The notes under the pieces are model-generated. The model saw nothing but the letters and a program-made list of their open reading frames with translations. It ran no database searches and was not told where the DNA came from. Positions 43,246-51,923 of a DNA stretch of 64,000 nucleotides are shown here, piece by piece (the first letter of the stretch is position 1; every line of letters begins with the position of its first letter). Source of the stretch: JBCDLI01 sp038745535 (GTDB taxonomy: Bacteria; Pseudomonadota; Alphaproteobacteria; Rhizobiales; Rhizobiaceae); contig JBCDLI010000001.1 of NCBI GenBank assembly GCA_038745535.1, positions 62,001 to 126,000 on the forward strand, read 5' to 3'. The translations under genes and the position numbers were made by a program.

Positions 43246-43683
43246 ATGCGCCACGCAAAAGCCGGACGTAAACTGAACCGCACCAGCAGCCATCGCAAAG
43301 CGATGTTTGCAAACATGTCTGCGTCGCTCATTGAGCACGAGCAGATTGTTACAACTTTGCCCAAGGCAAAAGAGCTTCGCCCAATCGTCGAGAAGCTTGT
43401 TACGCTTGGCAAGCGAGGAAACCTGCACGCACGTCGTCAGGCTATTTCGGCCATCAAAGACGAGGCGCAGGTCCGCAAGTTGTTTGATACAATCGCGCCC
43501 CGTTATTCGGACCGTAATGGCGGCTATATTCGCATTATGAAGGCCGGTTTCCGCCATGGTGATAATGCGCCAATGGCAGTCATTGAGTTTGTTGATCGCG
43601 ATGTCGATGCGCGAGGAGCGGGCGATCGCGCACGGGTTGAAGCTGAAGAACAAGCGCAAGAGGCGGTTGAAGCTGCGGCTTAA
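43246..43683 (+). CDS. rplQ: 50S ribosomal protein L17
   Basis: The 145-residue L17 protein begins MRHAKAGRKLNRTSSHRKAM, the family signature, and contains LPKAKELRPIVEKLVTLGKRG. GGAGAGG precedes the ATG. It is the last gene of the long ribosomal run. Its terminator lies 44 bases downstream inside the coding region of the convergent gene at 43690. Confidence 0.99.
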   Translation: MRHAKAGRKLNRTSSHRKAMFANMSASLIEHEQIVTTLPKAKELRPIVEKLVTLGKRGNLHARRQAISAIKDEAQVRKLFDTIAPRYSDRNGGYIRIMKAGFRHGDNAPMAVIEFVDRDVDARGAGDRARVEAEEQAQEAVEAAA

Positions 43684-43689
43684 GCCGCT

Positions 43690-44118
43690 CTAGCGAAAGC
43701 TTCCGTCAAACCATCGCATTGAGTAAGATTGGCCGCCATGTGCGGCCAATTTTATTTCCGGCCGGCTGCCTGGGCCGATTTCGTGCCCAATCGAAAGCGT
43801 CTCGGTATTGAGTTTCAGTAGGTCGCCTTCGCGAACGTAGAATAATATAGAACACGCTTGGACACCGCAGAAACCGCTGCGAGTGAAACTGCCTGAACAC
43901 GTTAGCTCGCTGTGATCGATGATCAAATCGGCACGTCCGTCGCCGGTGAGATCACGCTCAACGATACCGCCCCTCGAAAATTTGCCTCTTCCGGAAGAGC
44001 AGCCTGCTTTTACCTGCTCATTTTCCAGCCATTGGGCTGCGCGTGATTGGCCAAGAGCCGTTGGTGCCGTGGCGACTGTGTACAGGGCCACTACTGCAAT
44101 CGTTGCCGTCTTACGCAT
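43690..44118 (-). CDS. exported protein of unknown function with FG-GAP-like segment
   Basis: The 142-residue product begins with a signal peptide (RKTATIAVVALYTVATAPTALG, cleavage near SRA). A segment ERDLTGDGRADLIIDHSELTC resembles the calcium-binding repeat of VCBS/FG-GAP proteins. Four cysteines (C-x in AGCSSG, LTCSG, GFCG, QACS) could form two disulphides in the periplasm. AAAGAGGA precedes the ATG at 44118; a longer frame to 44175 adds residues with no signal function. The C-terminal codons overlap the rplQ terminator. It is divergent from the DegP-type gene. Confidence 0.75.
   Translation of the reverse strand: MRKTATIAVVALYTVATAPTALGQSRAAQWLENEQVKAGCSSGRGKFSRGGIVERDLTGDGRADLIIDHSELTCSGSFTRSGFCGVQACSILFYVREGDLLKLNTETLSIGHEIGPGSRPEIKLAAHGGQSYSMRWFDGSFR
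43728..43757 (+). terminator. rho-independent terminator of the rplQ operon
   Basis: ATTGGCCGC (43728-43736) pairs perfectly with GCGGCCAAT (43742-43750) around a 5-base loop, then TTTATTT. It lies inside the convergent gene 43690-44118, where it encodes residues KLAAHGGQ on the other strand. Confidence 0.9.
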
Positions 44119-44190
44119 TTGCAAATCCTCTTTGGCGGTGTCATCTGGTGGGCACCTTATCATTGCCACCGGCATTGCGGATAAAGCTTT

Positions 44191-45663
44191 ATGTTAAGAT
44201 TCTTGCGTGTTCTTTCTTGCTGCTTCGCGGCGTTGGTTTTTTCAGCGGTTGGTAGTGTCGATTCCAATGCGCAGAGTTCGTTCCTTGAATTGTTTGATAG
44301 GGATGACCGTAGTGTAAACGAGAGACGTGAGAACCGACGCGTTCCCTTTTCTCGTGGCGAAATGCAGCTGTCTTTCGCGCCGCTTGTCGAAGAAGTCGGC
44401 CCCGCGGTCGTCAACATCTATGCGGAACGCCAAGTCCGGCAGCGGCGCTCGCCATTTGCGGGTGATCCGTTCTTCGATCAGTTTTTCGGCAACCAATTTT
44501 CCGGACCACCACGTGTGCAATCGTCGCTCGGTTCCGGTGTCATTGTTGGCGAGCGCGGGTTGGTCGTCACGAACCAACACGTTATCGACGGTGCAGATGC
44601 TGTTCGAATCGTGTTGTCCGACGGGCGGGAATTTGAAAGCGAAGTGCTCCTGCGCGACAGCAGTCTCGATTTGGCCGTGCTGCGGATGGAAGCGAGACGC
44701 GAACGGTTTCCGACGGTCGGTTTTGGAAATTCAGATGCCTTGCTCACGGGCGACCTCGTCCTTGCAATCGGGAACCCATTCGGGGTCGGACAAACCATCA
44801 CGTCGGGCATCGTTTCAGCTGTAGCCCGAAACCGTGTCGGCGTTTCAGATTTCGGATTCTTCATACAAACGGACGCAGCGATAAACTCGGGCAATTCCGG
44901 TGGCGCGCTGGTCAACATGCAGGGCGAGCTGGTTGGTATCAACACGGCCATTTATACCCGGTCCGGTGGCTCAAATGGCATTGGCTTTGCAATCCCTGCA
45001 AACATTGTTGAAGCGGTGGTGAGACAAGCCGAGCAAGGGTCCGACGATTTCGTTCGGCCTTACATAGGAGCTGCGTTCTCCGAAGTGACACCTCAGATTG
45101 CCGAGGCGCTTGGTATGCGGCGACCGTTGGGCGCCCTTGTGGAAGAGGTTTTTGAGGCAAGTCCGGCGGCCAGTGCAGGGTTGAGACCCGGCGACGTCGT
45201 CGTTGAGGTGAACGGCCAGCAGATCGAGCATCCCGACGCACTCGGCTATCGCTTGGCCACGATCGGCCCTGGCAATGAAGCGCGCTTCTCGTTGTTGTCG
45301 CGTGGTCGCGAGCGCGTGGTCGAAATTGTTTTGGGATCACCGCGTGACCAGCCTGAGCCGCGAAATTTGCGGATTGAGGGGCGTGGGCCGTTTGCTGGAA
45401 CAGAGGTCACCCCATATTCCCGGCGCTTGGCCCAACGACTGCGCTTGCCGCGTGTCGAAAGTGGTTTTGTCGTTGTCGGCATTGAACGCGGCAGCCCCGC
45501 GCAGCGCGCAGGCATGCGGATTGGTGATATCATTTTGAATGTGAACGGGTCCTCGCTGGATGATATACGGGAGGCGCGACGAGTGCTCGAGGCTGACACG
45601 CGCTCTTGGCGTTTCACGCTCAACCGAGGTGGGCGCACCATCCGTCAATTTTTGAGATTTTGA
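44191..45663 (+). CDS. DegP/DegQ-type periplasmic serine protease
   Basis: The 490-residue protein is an HtrA-family protease and chaperone of the periplasm. A signal peptide (residues 1-28) precedes the trypsin-like domain with the triad His130 (TNQHVID), Asp160 (SSLDLAVL) and Ser236 (NSGNSGGAL). Two PDZ domains follow: VRPYIGAAFSEV onward, and a second near GFVVVGIERGSPAQRAGMRIGD. It degrades misfolded envelope proteins and would act with the BamE pathway. rarA starts one base after its stop, so the two may be coupled. Confidence 0.93.
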   Translation: MLRFLRVLSCCFAALVFSAVGSVDSNAQSSFLELFDRDDRSVNERRENRRVPFSRGEMQLSFAPLVEEVGPAVVNIYAERQVRQRRSPFAGDPFFDQFFGNQFSGPPRVQSSLGSGVIVGERGLVVTNQHVIDGADAVRIVLSDGREFESEVLLRDSSLDLAVLRMEARRERFPTVGFGNSDALLTGDLVLAIGNPFGVGQTITSGIVSAVARNRVGVSDFGFFIQTDAAINSGNSGGALVNMQGELVGINTAIYTRSGGSNGIGFAIPANIVEAVVRQAEQGSDDFVRPYIGAAFSEVTPQIAEALGMRRPLGALVEEVFEASPAASAGLRPGDVVVEVNGQQIEHPDALGYRLATIGPGNEARFSLLSRGRERVVEIVLGSPRDQPEPRNLRIEGRGPFAGTEVTPYSRRLAQRLRLPRVESGFVVVGIERGSPAQRAGMRIGDIILNVNGSSLDDIREARRVLEADTRSWRFTLNRGGRTIRQFLRF

Positions 45664-45664
45664 G

Positions 45665-47002
45665 TTGGCAGATCTCTTCGCGTCAAACCGTGTTGAAGGG
45701 GCGGAAGGCAAAACCGAAGGCATCGCACCGCTAGCAGAACGTCTTCGGCCGCAAGTTCTGCAGGATGTGATCGGGCAAGATCATCTAACCGGACCACAAG
45801 GCACGATCACAAAGATGGTTGCCGCAGGACAGCTGCAGAGCATCGTGTTTTGGGGGCCGCCCGGTACGGGCAAGACCACGATTGCGCGGCTTATTACGCA
45901 TAGGCTTGATCTGCATTTCGAGCAGATATCCGCCATTTTTTCTGGCGTCGCCGATTTGAAAAAGGTTTTTGATGCAGCTCGTCTGAGAGCTACCAATGGC
46001 AAGAGGACAGTGTTGTTCGTCGATGAAATCCATTGCTTCAATCGATCGCAACAGGATAGTTTTCTGCCTGTCATGGAAGACGGCACGATCATCTTGGTCG
46101 GTGCCACAACAGAGAATCCATCGTTTGAACTCAACGCCGCATTGCTCTCTCGTGCGCAAGTTTTGGTCCTGAAACGGCTTAATGACGCCGCTCTTCTCAA
46201 ACTCCTGCAGCGTGCAATCGGGAACCTCGATCAACGCTTGAGTTTCGAGCCGGAGGCAGAAAAGACGGTCATCGGTTTGGCAGATGGCGATGGCCGCGCG
46301 TTGCTTACGATGGTTGAAGCTTTGGCGCTCAGTACACAGCGTCAACATGATATGCCGCTGACGTCTGCAGACATCACCCAAACCCTTCAACGTCGCGCAC
46401 CCGTCTACGACAAGAATAAAGAAGGTCATTACAACCTCATTTCCGCGTTGCATAAATCGGTACGTGGCTCTGATCCAAACGCCGCGCTCTATTACTTCTG
46501 CCGTATGTTGGAGGGAGGCGAAGACCCCATGTTTTTGGCCCGCCGGTTTGTTCGTATGGCAGTTGAGGATATTGGCCTCGCCGATCCGCAGGCTTTGGTA
46601 CAGGCCAATGCCGCGCGCGATGCCTTTCAGATGCTTGGATCGCCAGAGGGCGAGCTCGCACTGGCGCAAGCCTGCGTCTACCTTGCAACTGCGCCGAAAT
46701 CGAATGCGGTCTACACGGCATACAAAGCTGGTGCAAAGGCGGCTCGCGAAACCGGTTCGTTGATGCCACCAATGCATATTTTGAATGCACCAACGGACCT
46801 GATGAGTGAGCAGGGTTATGGCGACGGATACCGATACGACCACGATGAGCCGGATGCTTTTTCTGGTCAAAACTACTTTCCCGAAGAAATGCAGCGGTCC
46901 GAATTCTACGTACCGGTAGAGCGCGGATTTGAGCGCGAATTGGCAAAACGGCTGGATTACTGGGCAAAGCTGCGCGCGGAACGAAGTGCAGGTGAGAAAT
47001 AG
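45665..47002 (+). CDS. rarA: replication-associated recombination protein A (RarA/MgsA)
   Basis: The 445-residue AAA+ ATPase acts at stalled replication forks. Walker A is GPPGTGKT (residues 64-71), Walker B is VLFVDEIH (116-123), and the sensor GATTENPSFELN is intact. The N-terminal DLFASNR and LAERLRPQVLQDVIGQDHL are family typical. The start is TTG, one base after the stop of the protease gene, with no clear ribosome site, suggesting coupled translation. C-terminal helical clamp-loader-like domains are complete. Confidence 0.95.
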   Translation: MADLFASNRVEGAEGKTEGIAPLAERLRPQVLQDVIGQDHLTGPQGTITKMVAAGQLQSIVFWGPPGTGKTTIARLITHRLDLHFEQISAIFSGVADLKKVFDAARLRATNGKRTVLFVDEIHCFNRSQQDSFLPVMEDGTIILVGATTENPSFELNAALLSRAQVLVLKRLNDAALLKLLQRAIGNLDQRLSFEPEAEKTVIGLADGDGRALLTMVEALALSTQRQHDMPLTSADITQTLQRRAPVYDKNKEGHYNLISALHKSVRGSDPNAALYYFCRMLEGGEDPMFLARRFVRMAVEDIGLADPQALVQANAARDAFQMLGSPEGELALAQACVYLATAPKSNAVYTAYKAGAKAARETGSLMPPMHILNAPTDLMSEQGYGDGYRYDHDEPDAFSGQNYFPEEMQRSEFYVPVERGFERELAKRLDYWAKLRAERSAGEK

Positions 47003-47004
47003 CG

Positions 47005-47400
47005 TTGGCGCGGTGTCTCGTAGATGACTTGGCGGTCAGGGTCGTTCTCGTCGACTCAATCACGGAGATATCGCGAGACGACGCAGGTTCGATCGTAGTC
47101 TCCGGCTCCCATGGTGGTCGATCCGCGGCTGGATTTGCTTCTGACGTTCCCGCCCTGATCTATGTGTTTAACGATGCGGGCGTGGGGAAAGACGGCGCCG
47201 GTATCAGCGGACTGTACGATCTTGATGGTCTCGGCATCGCGGCGGTGGCTGTCGGACATGACAGCGCTCGGATAGGCGATGCGCTTGATACTTTTCAGAA
47301 TGGTGAAATTCGTCACGCTAACGCGCAGGCCCACAAAGAGGGCGTTATGATTGGTTCGTCTGTTCGTGCGGCCTGTTCCGCAATCGCACCATCTCGTTGA
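47005..47400 (+). CDS. protein of unknown function between rarA and crcB
   Basis: This 131-residue product is not recognised. It reads as an alpha/beta fold with glycine-rich turns: VVLVDSITEISRDDAGSIVVSGSHGG near the N-terminus, PALIYVFNDAGVGKDGAG in the middle and IAAVAVGHDSARIGDA later, all suggestive of small-molecule or nucleotide binding, but this is a guess. There is no signal peptide or membrane span. It starts at TTG 2 bases after rarA; a TTG at 47029 is an alternative. It is followed by crcB after 36 bases. Confidence 0.7.
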   Translation: MARCLVDDLAVRVVLVDSITEISRDDAGSIVVSGSHGGRSAAGFASDVPALIYVFNDAGVGKDGAGISGLYDLDGLGIAAVAVGHDSARIGDALDTFQNGEIRHANAQAHKEGVMIGSSVRAACSAIAPSR

Positions 47401-47436
47401 CTTTGCATCTTCGGCAGTTTCGCGTATGCGCGGCGC

Positions 47437-47817
47437 ATGTGGATAAATGTTCTTTTAGTTGGGATGGGTGGCGCTTTGGGCGCTTCTGGCCGCTATCTTT
47501 CCGGCGTTGCAGCAATGCGTTTGTTCGGCCCGGGGTTTCCATGGGGCACGGTCTTCGTCAACTTGGTTGGCTCCTTGGCGATGGGGCTTTTGATCGGCTG
47601 GCTTGCCAACCGGACCCAACCCGCGCCGCAGCTACAGGTTTTCGTCGCGACTGGGGTTCTTGGTGGGTTCACAACGTTTTCGGCGTTTTCGCTCGACGCA
47701 GTTACCCTGTGGGAACGGGGCGAGACGTTGGCGGCTTTCGGATATGTTCTTGGAACTGTTGTGGTGGGCATTGCGGCGTTGTTCGCCGGTCTCTCGATCA
47801 TGCGCGCAATTGGCTGA
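47437..47817 (+). CDS. crcB: fluoride ion exporter CrcB (Fluc)
   Basis: The 126-residue protein has four transmembrane helices and the family signature GVLGGFTTFSAFSLD plus GTVFVNLVGSLAMGLLIG and the N-terminal GGALGASGRY. CrcB dimers let fluoride leave the cell. No fluoride riboswitch was found in the 36 bases upstream. Its stop is next to the start of the pseudouridine synthase (TGAATG), so they are probably cotranscribed. Confidence 0.95.
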   Translation: MWINVLLVGMGGALGASGRYLSGVAAMRLFGPGFPWGTVFVNLVGSLAMGLLIGWLANRTQPAPQLQVFVATGVLGGFTTFSAFSLDAVTLWERGETLAAFGYVLGTVVVGIAALFAGLSIMRAIG

Positions 47818-48813
47818 ATGATTATGGCAGGGATTGAAACGCGCCAAGTCACCGCTGACGAAACCGGTATGCGTTTGGACCGCTGGTTCAAGTCGCATTT
47901 TCCCGGGCTCGGTTTTGGCGCGCTGCAAAAGCTGCTGCGCACTGGCCAAGTGCGGGTAGACGGCAAACGCGCCAAGTCTGATTTTAGGGTCGCTGAGGGC
48001 CAGAGCGTAAGGCTTCCGCCGCAGGTCACCGGTGAGACCGCGAGCACGGAACCGGCAACAGCCCGGTCGATCCGAAACGCTGGCGATAGCGATGCTCTTC
48101 GTGCGATGACACTGTTTGAAGACGACCGGGTCATGATCCTCAACAAGCCCGCGGGTTTGGCAGTGCAGGGCGGCAGTGGCGTGGCGCGGCATGTGGATGG
48201 CATGTTGGAAGCGCTGCGCAACAAAAGAGGTGAGAAGCCACGCCTTGTGCATCGGCTTGATCGAGACACGTCGGGCGTTTTGGCCGTTGCAAAAACGCGG
48301 TCTGCTGCTCAGGCTCTGGCCGAGGCATTTCGAAAGCGGACAACCCAAAAAACCTATTGGGCGATTGTGAAAGGCACGCCCCCCAAACGCGAAGGCCGCA
48401 TTTCGAATTGGCTGGCAAAAGAGCAAACGCCTGACGGTGATCGCATGCGGGTGGTGAAGCATGGGACCGCTGGCGCTGATCACGCGGAAAGCCGTTACCG
48501 CGTGGTTGAGACAGCGGGTCAGCGTTTGACGTGGCTAGAACTGGAGCCAGAGACCGGACGAACACACCAGCTACGGGTGCACTGTTTGTCGATGCAGAAC
48601 CCGATTATTGGGGACCCGAAATATTTTGAGGATGATCCGAATTGGGATTTTCCGGGCGGCATACAAAAGCGACTGCATCTGCATGCGCGGCGGTTGCGCA
48701 TCCCACATCCAAGCGGGGGATGGATTGACGAGACTGCGCCCTTGCCGCCTCATATGGTCCAAACTTGGAATTTGCTCGGTCTTGATGAAGCCAGCGGTGA
48801 TTTTGATGATTAG
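47818..48813 (+). CDS. RluC/RluA-family pseudouridine synthase
   Basis: The 331-residue enzyme isomerises uridines in 23S rRNA. An N-terminal S4 domain (GMRLDRWFKSHFPGLGFGALQKLLRTGQVRVDGKRAK) is followed by the catalytic domain with HRLDRDTSG, in which Asp148 is the catalytic residue, and the RTHQLRVHC motif. By length and order it looks like RluC (which acts on three sites in E. coli), but the exact target is inferred. Start is ATG at 47818 or at 47824. It follows crcB directly. Confidence 0.92.
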   Translation: MIMAGIETRQVTADETGMRLDRWFKSHFPGLGFGALQKLLRTGQVRVDGKRAKSDFRVAEGQSVRLPPQVTGETASTEPATARSIRNAGDSDALRAMTLFEDDRVMILNKPAGLAVQGGSGVARHVDGMLEALRNKRGEKPRLVHRLDRDTSGVLAVAKTRSAAQALAEAFRKRTTQKTYWAIVKGTPPKREGRISNWLAKEQTPDGDRMRVVKHGTAGADHAESRYRVVETAGQRLTWLELEPETGRTHQLRVHCLSMQNPIIGDPKYFEDDPNWDFPGGIQKRLHLHARRLRIPHPSGGWIDETAPLPPHMVQTWNLLGLDEASGDFDD

Positions 48814-48837
48814 TGCTGCGTCGCTATTTCGCATCAT

Positions 48838-49386
48838 ATGAATTTTGATCTTCCGCCGCTGGCTTTGTCTGTGCGTCAACCGTGGGCGTGGGCAATCATT
48901 CACGGCGGCAAGACAATCGAAAACCGAACGCGGGGCGCGATCAAAGCCGGCGGTATGGATTGTCGAAAGATTTGCATTTATGCTGACGGTGGGATGAAAC
49001 GAGACGAATATGAATGGGGGCACTGGCGGCTCTTAAAGCATGGCGTCCGTTGCCCGCGACCTGATGCCTTGGTTCGTTCTGCAATTGTCGGCACGGTAGA
49101 CGTTGTCGATGTCATCACCAAGAGCGACAGTGAGTGGTTCGGCGGACAAGCGGGATTGGTTTTGGAGAATCCAGAGGCAGTGGAGCCAATTCCCGCAGTT
49201 GGCGCACTTGGATACTTTGAATGGTCGCGCTCGGGAGAGATCGCGGCACCCGCGCCTTGGATGAATCGCTGGAATACTCCAAATGGTGATAGCGCGACCC
49301 TCGACTTGTTTGGCGCAGATGCCACGTTTCAAGCTCCGCCGCCAAAACCGTTTGGCACGAAGAGGCAAGCATCATCCGAAGACTGA
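48838..49386 (+). CDS. ASCH-domain protein
   Basis: The 182-residue protein begins with an ASCH fold (LALSVRQPWAWAIIHGGKTIENR), a PUA-like domain that often binds RNA or modified nucleosides. The rest (IVGTVDVVDVITKSDSEWFGGQAGLVLENPEAVEPIPAVGALG) fits an ASCH core with an extra C-terminal region of about 50 residues (DLFGADATFQAPPPKPFG). It follows the pseudouridine synthase after 24 bases and is convergent with the beta-CASP nuclease. A role in RNA metabolism is plausible but unproven. Confidence 0.82.
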   Translation: MNFDLPPLALSVRQPWAWAIIHGGKTIENRTRGAIKAGGMDCRKICIYADGGMKRDEYEWGHWRLLKHGVRCPRPDALVRSAIVGTVDVVDVITKSDSEWFGGQAGLVLENPEAVEPIPAVGALGYFEWSRSGEIAAPAPWMNRWNTPNGDSATLDLFGADATFQAPPPKPFGTKRQASSED

Positions 49387-49400
49387 TAGGCCCCCAAATT

Positions 49401-50981
49401 TCAAATTACCTTTTGAAGTGCGGCGATGAGTTCGCGCCGTTTTGCATCATCGGTAGCGTCGCCAAGTTTTTTCGTAAGTGCGACGATGAATGCCGCATAG
49501 TCGTTGTTCCAGTCGGTGAGCAGTTCGTCTGTTGGAATTCGGGACGTTTCCGCTCGGCCTTTCGATTGGGCAGTTCCCGCAGCAAGCACAAAGCTTTCAT
49601 CAAACTGCGGTAGGATCACTTTTGCCGCTGGGATGCCTTTTTCAGCCAACAGGTCACGCAGCACAGCGCGGGCATCATCGTCGCCGTGGTTGAGGAAAAC
49701 ACCGCCTGCGATAGGCGCACGCTCGGTTATCCAGTCGAGCAGTTCGCCTTGGTCTGCGTGGGCGGAGTAATTACCCAAGCGCCTTATGTCGGCGCGTACG
49801 ACGTATTCCTTGCCGTGGATGCGAACCATATCGGCGCCGGACGTAATCACATGGCCGAGCGTGCCGGGCGCTTGGTAGCCCACGAACAGAATTGTCGCGT
49901 TGCGGCGGAAGATGTTGTTTTTGATGTGGTGCTGGATACGGCCAGCGTCGGCCATGCCAGACGCCGAGATGATGATCGCGCCGCCCTTGATGTTGTTGAT
50001 CGCCTTAGACTCCTCGACATTCTCCACGAGGCGAAAATTCTTGTCGCGAAAGAGCTCTGAATTTGGAACAGCGACGTCATCCAGCGTATGCGCGTGTTTG
50101 ATGAACACGTCGGTGACGTTTTTTGCCAGGGGCGAGTCAAGAAACACGGTCGCGTTCGGGATTTCTCCATTTGCGAGCAACACTCCAATGTCATGGAGCA
50201 ATTCCTGGCTGCGTTCGACCGCGAATGCGGGAATGACCACATTGCCACCCCGTGAAAGGCCGCGAGCTAGTTCTGATCGTAGCATTTCACGACGTTTTTC
50301 GAGTGTGTAGTCATCACGGTCGCGGTCACCGTAGGTGGACTCACAGACGATATAGTCAAAGCCGGTTTCGCCACCCGGTTCTGGATGAAAGACTTTTTCT
50401 TCCGGTCCGATATCGCCTGAAAAAAGGATCCGCATGGTGCGTCCGTCTTCTCCTGCGAATTTCACTTCGGCTGATGCGGAACCAAGAATGTGTCCTGCAT
50501 TCCAATAGCGAATGTGGACGCCGGGGGCAGGCTCGAACCACTCGTCATATCCGTCAATTGGTTTGAGAAGTTCCAGTGTGCGCTCGGCATCTTCGATCCC
50601 GTAGATCGGCTCTTCCGGTTCCAAGCCCTTGCGTAGGCGCTTGCGGTTTTGGCGTTCGGCCTGACTTTCCTGAATTCTAGCACTGTCACGCAGCATGAAG
50701 GACAACAGATCGATTGTTGGTGCGGTGCCATAAATGGGCTTGTCAAAACCGTGTTTGACGAGTTTTGGCAGCAAGCCGGAGTGGTCGATATGCGCGTGTG
50801 TGAGAATAAGAAAATCGGTCGCGTTCGCGTCGAAAGGGAAGGGACCATTGTTGAGCGCTCGAATGGTCTTGTTGCCCTGAAACATACCGCAATCGACAAG
50901 GAACTTGGCTTTGCCTGTGTCGACCATTGAACAGGAGCCAGTGACTGTCCCAGCCGCGCCGAAGAATGAAAGTGTGGCCAT
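49401..50981 (-). CDS. beta-CASP metallo-beta-lactamase-fold RNase (Ysh1/CPSF-like)
   Basis: The 526-residue enzyme has the metallo-beta-lactamase signature THAHIDHSG (residues 61-69), the further zinc ligands in WNAGHILGSA and LFSGDIG, and a beta-CASP/RMMBL C-terminus (SGMADAGRIQHHIKN, then NYSAHADQGELLDWI). Such proteins are predicted exo- or endoribonucleases or RNA-processing exonucleases. No signal peptide is seen, so it works in the cytoplasm. It is convergent with the ASCH gene, with 14 bases between stops. Which RNA it cuts is not known. Confidence 0.9.
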   Translation of the reverse strand: MATLSFFGAAGTVTGSCSMVDTGKAKFLVDCGMFQGNKTIRALNNGPFPFDANATDFLILTHAHIDHSGLLPKLVKHGFDKPIYGTAPTIDLLSFMLRDSARIQESQAERQNRKRLRKGLEPEEPIYGIEDAERTLELLKPIDGYDEWFEPAPGVHIRYWNAGHILGSASAEVKFAGEDGRTMRILFSGDIGPEEKVFHPEPGGETGFDYIVCESTYGDRDRDDYTLEKRREMLRSELARGLSRGGNVVIPAFAVERSQELLHDIGVLLANGEIPNATVFLDSPLAKNVTDVFIKHAHTLDDVAVPNSELFRDKNFRLVENVEESKAINNIKGGAIIISASGMADAGRIQHHIKNNIFRRNATILFVGYQAPGTLGHVITSGADMVRIHGKEYVVRADIRRLGNYSAHADQGELLDWITERAPIAGGVFLNHGDDDARAVLRDLLAEKGIPAAKVILPQFDESFVLAAGTAQSKGRAETSRIPTDELLTDWNNDYAAFIVALTKKLGDATDDAKRRELIAALQKVI

Positions 50982-51111
50982 GTTGTAAGCTCCGTTCGCG
51001 GCTTGTTTTCGGTAGCGGAACCTAACCCACGATGCGGCGCGCGCAAGGGCGGTGACGCTGCGATCTTACGTGCTTTTTGCTTGCATGCATTTAGATACAA
51101 CGCAGCCGTCT

Positions 51112-51843
51112 TCAGGCTTGCGCTTGCCGCGCGAGCCAGTCTGCCTCTTCCAAGATGGCCTCGGTTTCCTGTCGCCTGATCTGGCCATATTTTGGTGGCC
51201 TGAGCCGCGCGCCCGGTGGAAGGCCCGGCCTGAGTGGCGGCAATGGGATGCGTCGGGACACGGTGGTGTGTTTCTCGTCACCAACCAGCCAGCGTTGGCG
51301 GGCGTGGAGCAATTTCCTCATCCGGCGTGCCTCACGGGGCAGATCATCAAGGGCGTTCTTTATGGCAACAATTCGCTTGACGAGATTTGTTGCGATCACC
51401 GGCTTGTTGTCGATTTGCTCAGTCCCTGAGACTACGGGGAGGGCGACTTCATCGGCTTCATCATAAAACAGATGGCCGAAGTCTTTGCGCCGGTCACGCA
51501 GACGGAAACTCTGCGTTGTTGGTCGAGTACGAACGGTAAAAGAATTAGAGTTGATTTTGTTAGCGTTCGCTAACTTTGTTCCCGCACGTCGTGTCGCCTT
51601 AGATTTTACGCCTGACACAATAGGCTGCGGCGGCCTTTCTAAACGCATGGCCATGACGAAGATCAGGCGGCGCAGTGCGCTTTCGGCTGGGCGCAGGATT
51701 GCGAATAGTTCATCGCGCACCCGACGCGGAATTACGATACCCTCGACCTCGTTAACATCGACCGCAGAGAACAAAAACGCGATGATCCGACCAATTAGTC
51801 GAACCTGCTTATCAATCGCACCTGTCCAATCGAAATCGGTCAT
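51112..51843 (-). CDS. basic protein of unknown function
   Basis: The 243-residue product is not assigned. It is rich in Arg and Lys, with a helical N-terminal part (DKQVRLIGRIIAFLFSA, then VIPRRVRDELFAILRPAESALRRLIFVMAMRLERP), a polar middle (NANKINSNSFTVRTRPTTQSFRL) and a C-terminal region with two arginine-rich helices (RREARRMRKLLHARQRWL-like and RRQETEAILEEADWLARQAQA). No signal peptide is present. No clear ribosome site precedes the ATG. The gene stands alone on the minus strand between the nuclease and the pfkB pair. Nucleic-acid binding is possible from composition only. Confidence 0.65.
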   Translation of the reverse strand: MTDFDWTGAIDKQVRLIGRIIAFLFSAVDVNEVEGIVIPRRVRDELFAILRPAESALRRLIFVMAMRLERPPQPIVSGVKSKATRRAGTKLANANKINSNSFTVRTRPTTQSFRLRDRRKDFGHLFYDEADEVALPVVSGTEQIDNKPVIATNLVKRIVAIKNALDDLPREARRMRKLLHARQRWLVGDEKHTTVSRRIPLPPLRPGLPPGARLRPPKYGQIRRQETEAILEEADWLARQAQA

Positions 51844-51923
51844 CGCGAAAGGATGGGCGGAGATTTTCGAGCGTGGATAAGTTCCCCGACTTGGCGCTGA
51901 TCAATACGGCTTCAGGCGGTTAA

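Noticed and set aside
42037..43659. 540-codon open frame antisense to rpoA and rplQ
   Set aside because: It is a shadow of GC-rich codon use; the translation is not protein-like and lies wholly inside two certain genes.
45785..46870. 361-codon minus-strand frame across rarA
   Set aside because: RarA is intact on the other strand with all AAA+ motifs; the antisense frame is a shadow.
47401..47436. Fluoride riboswitch before crcB
   Set aside because: The gap is only 36 bases and has no conserved riboswitch core.
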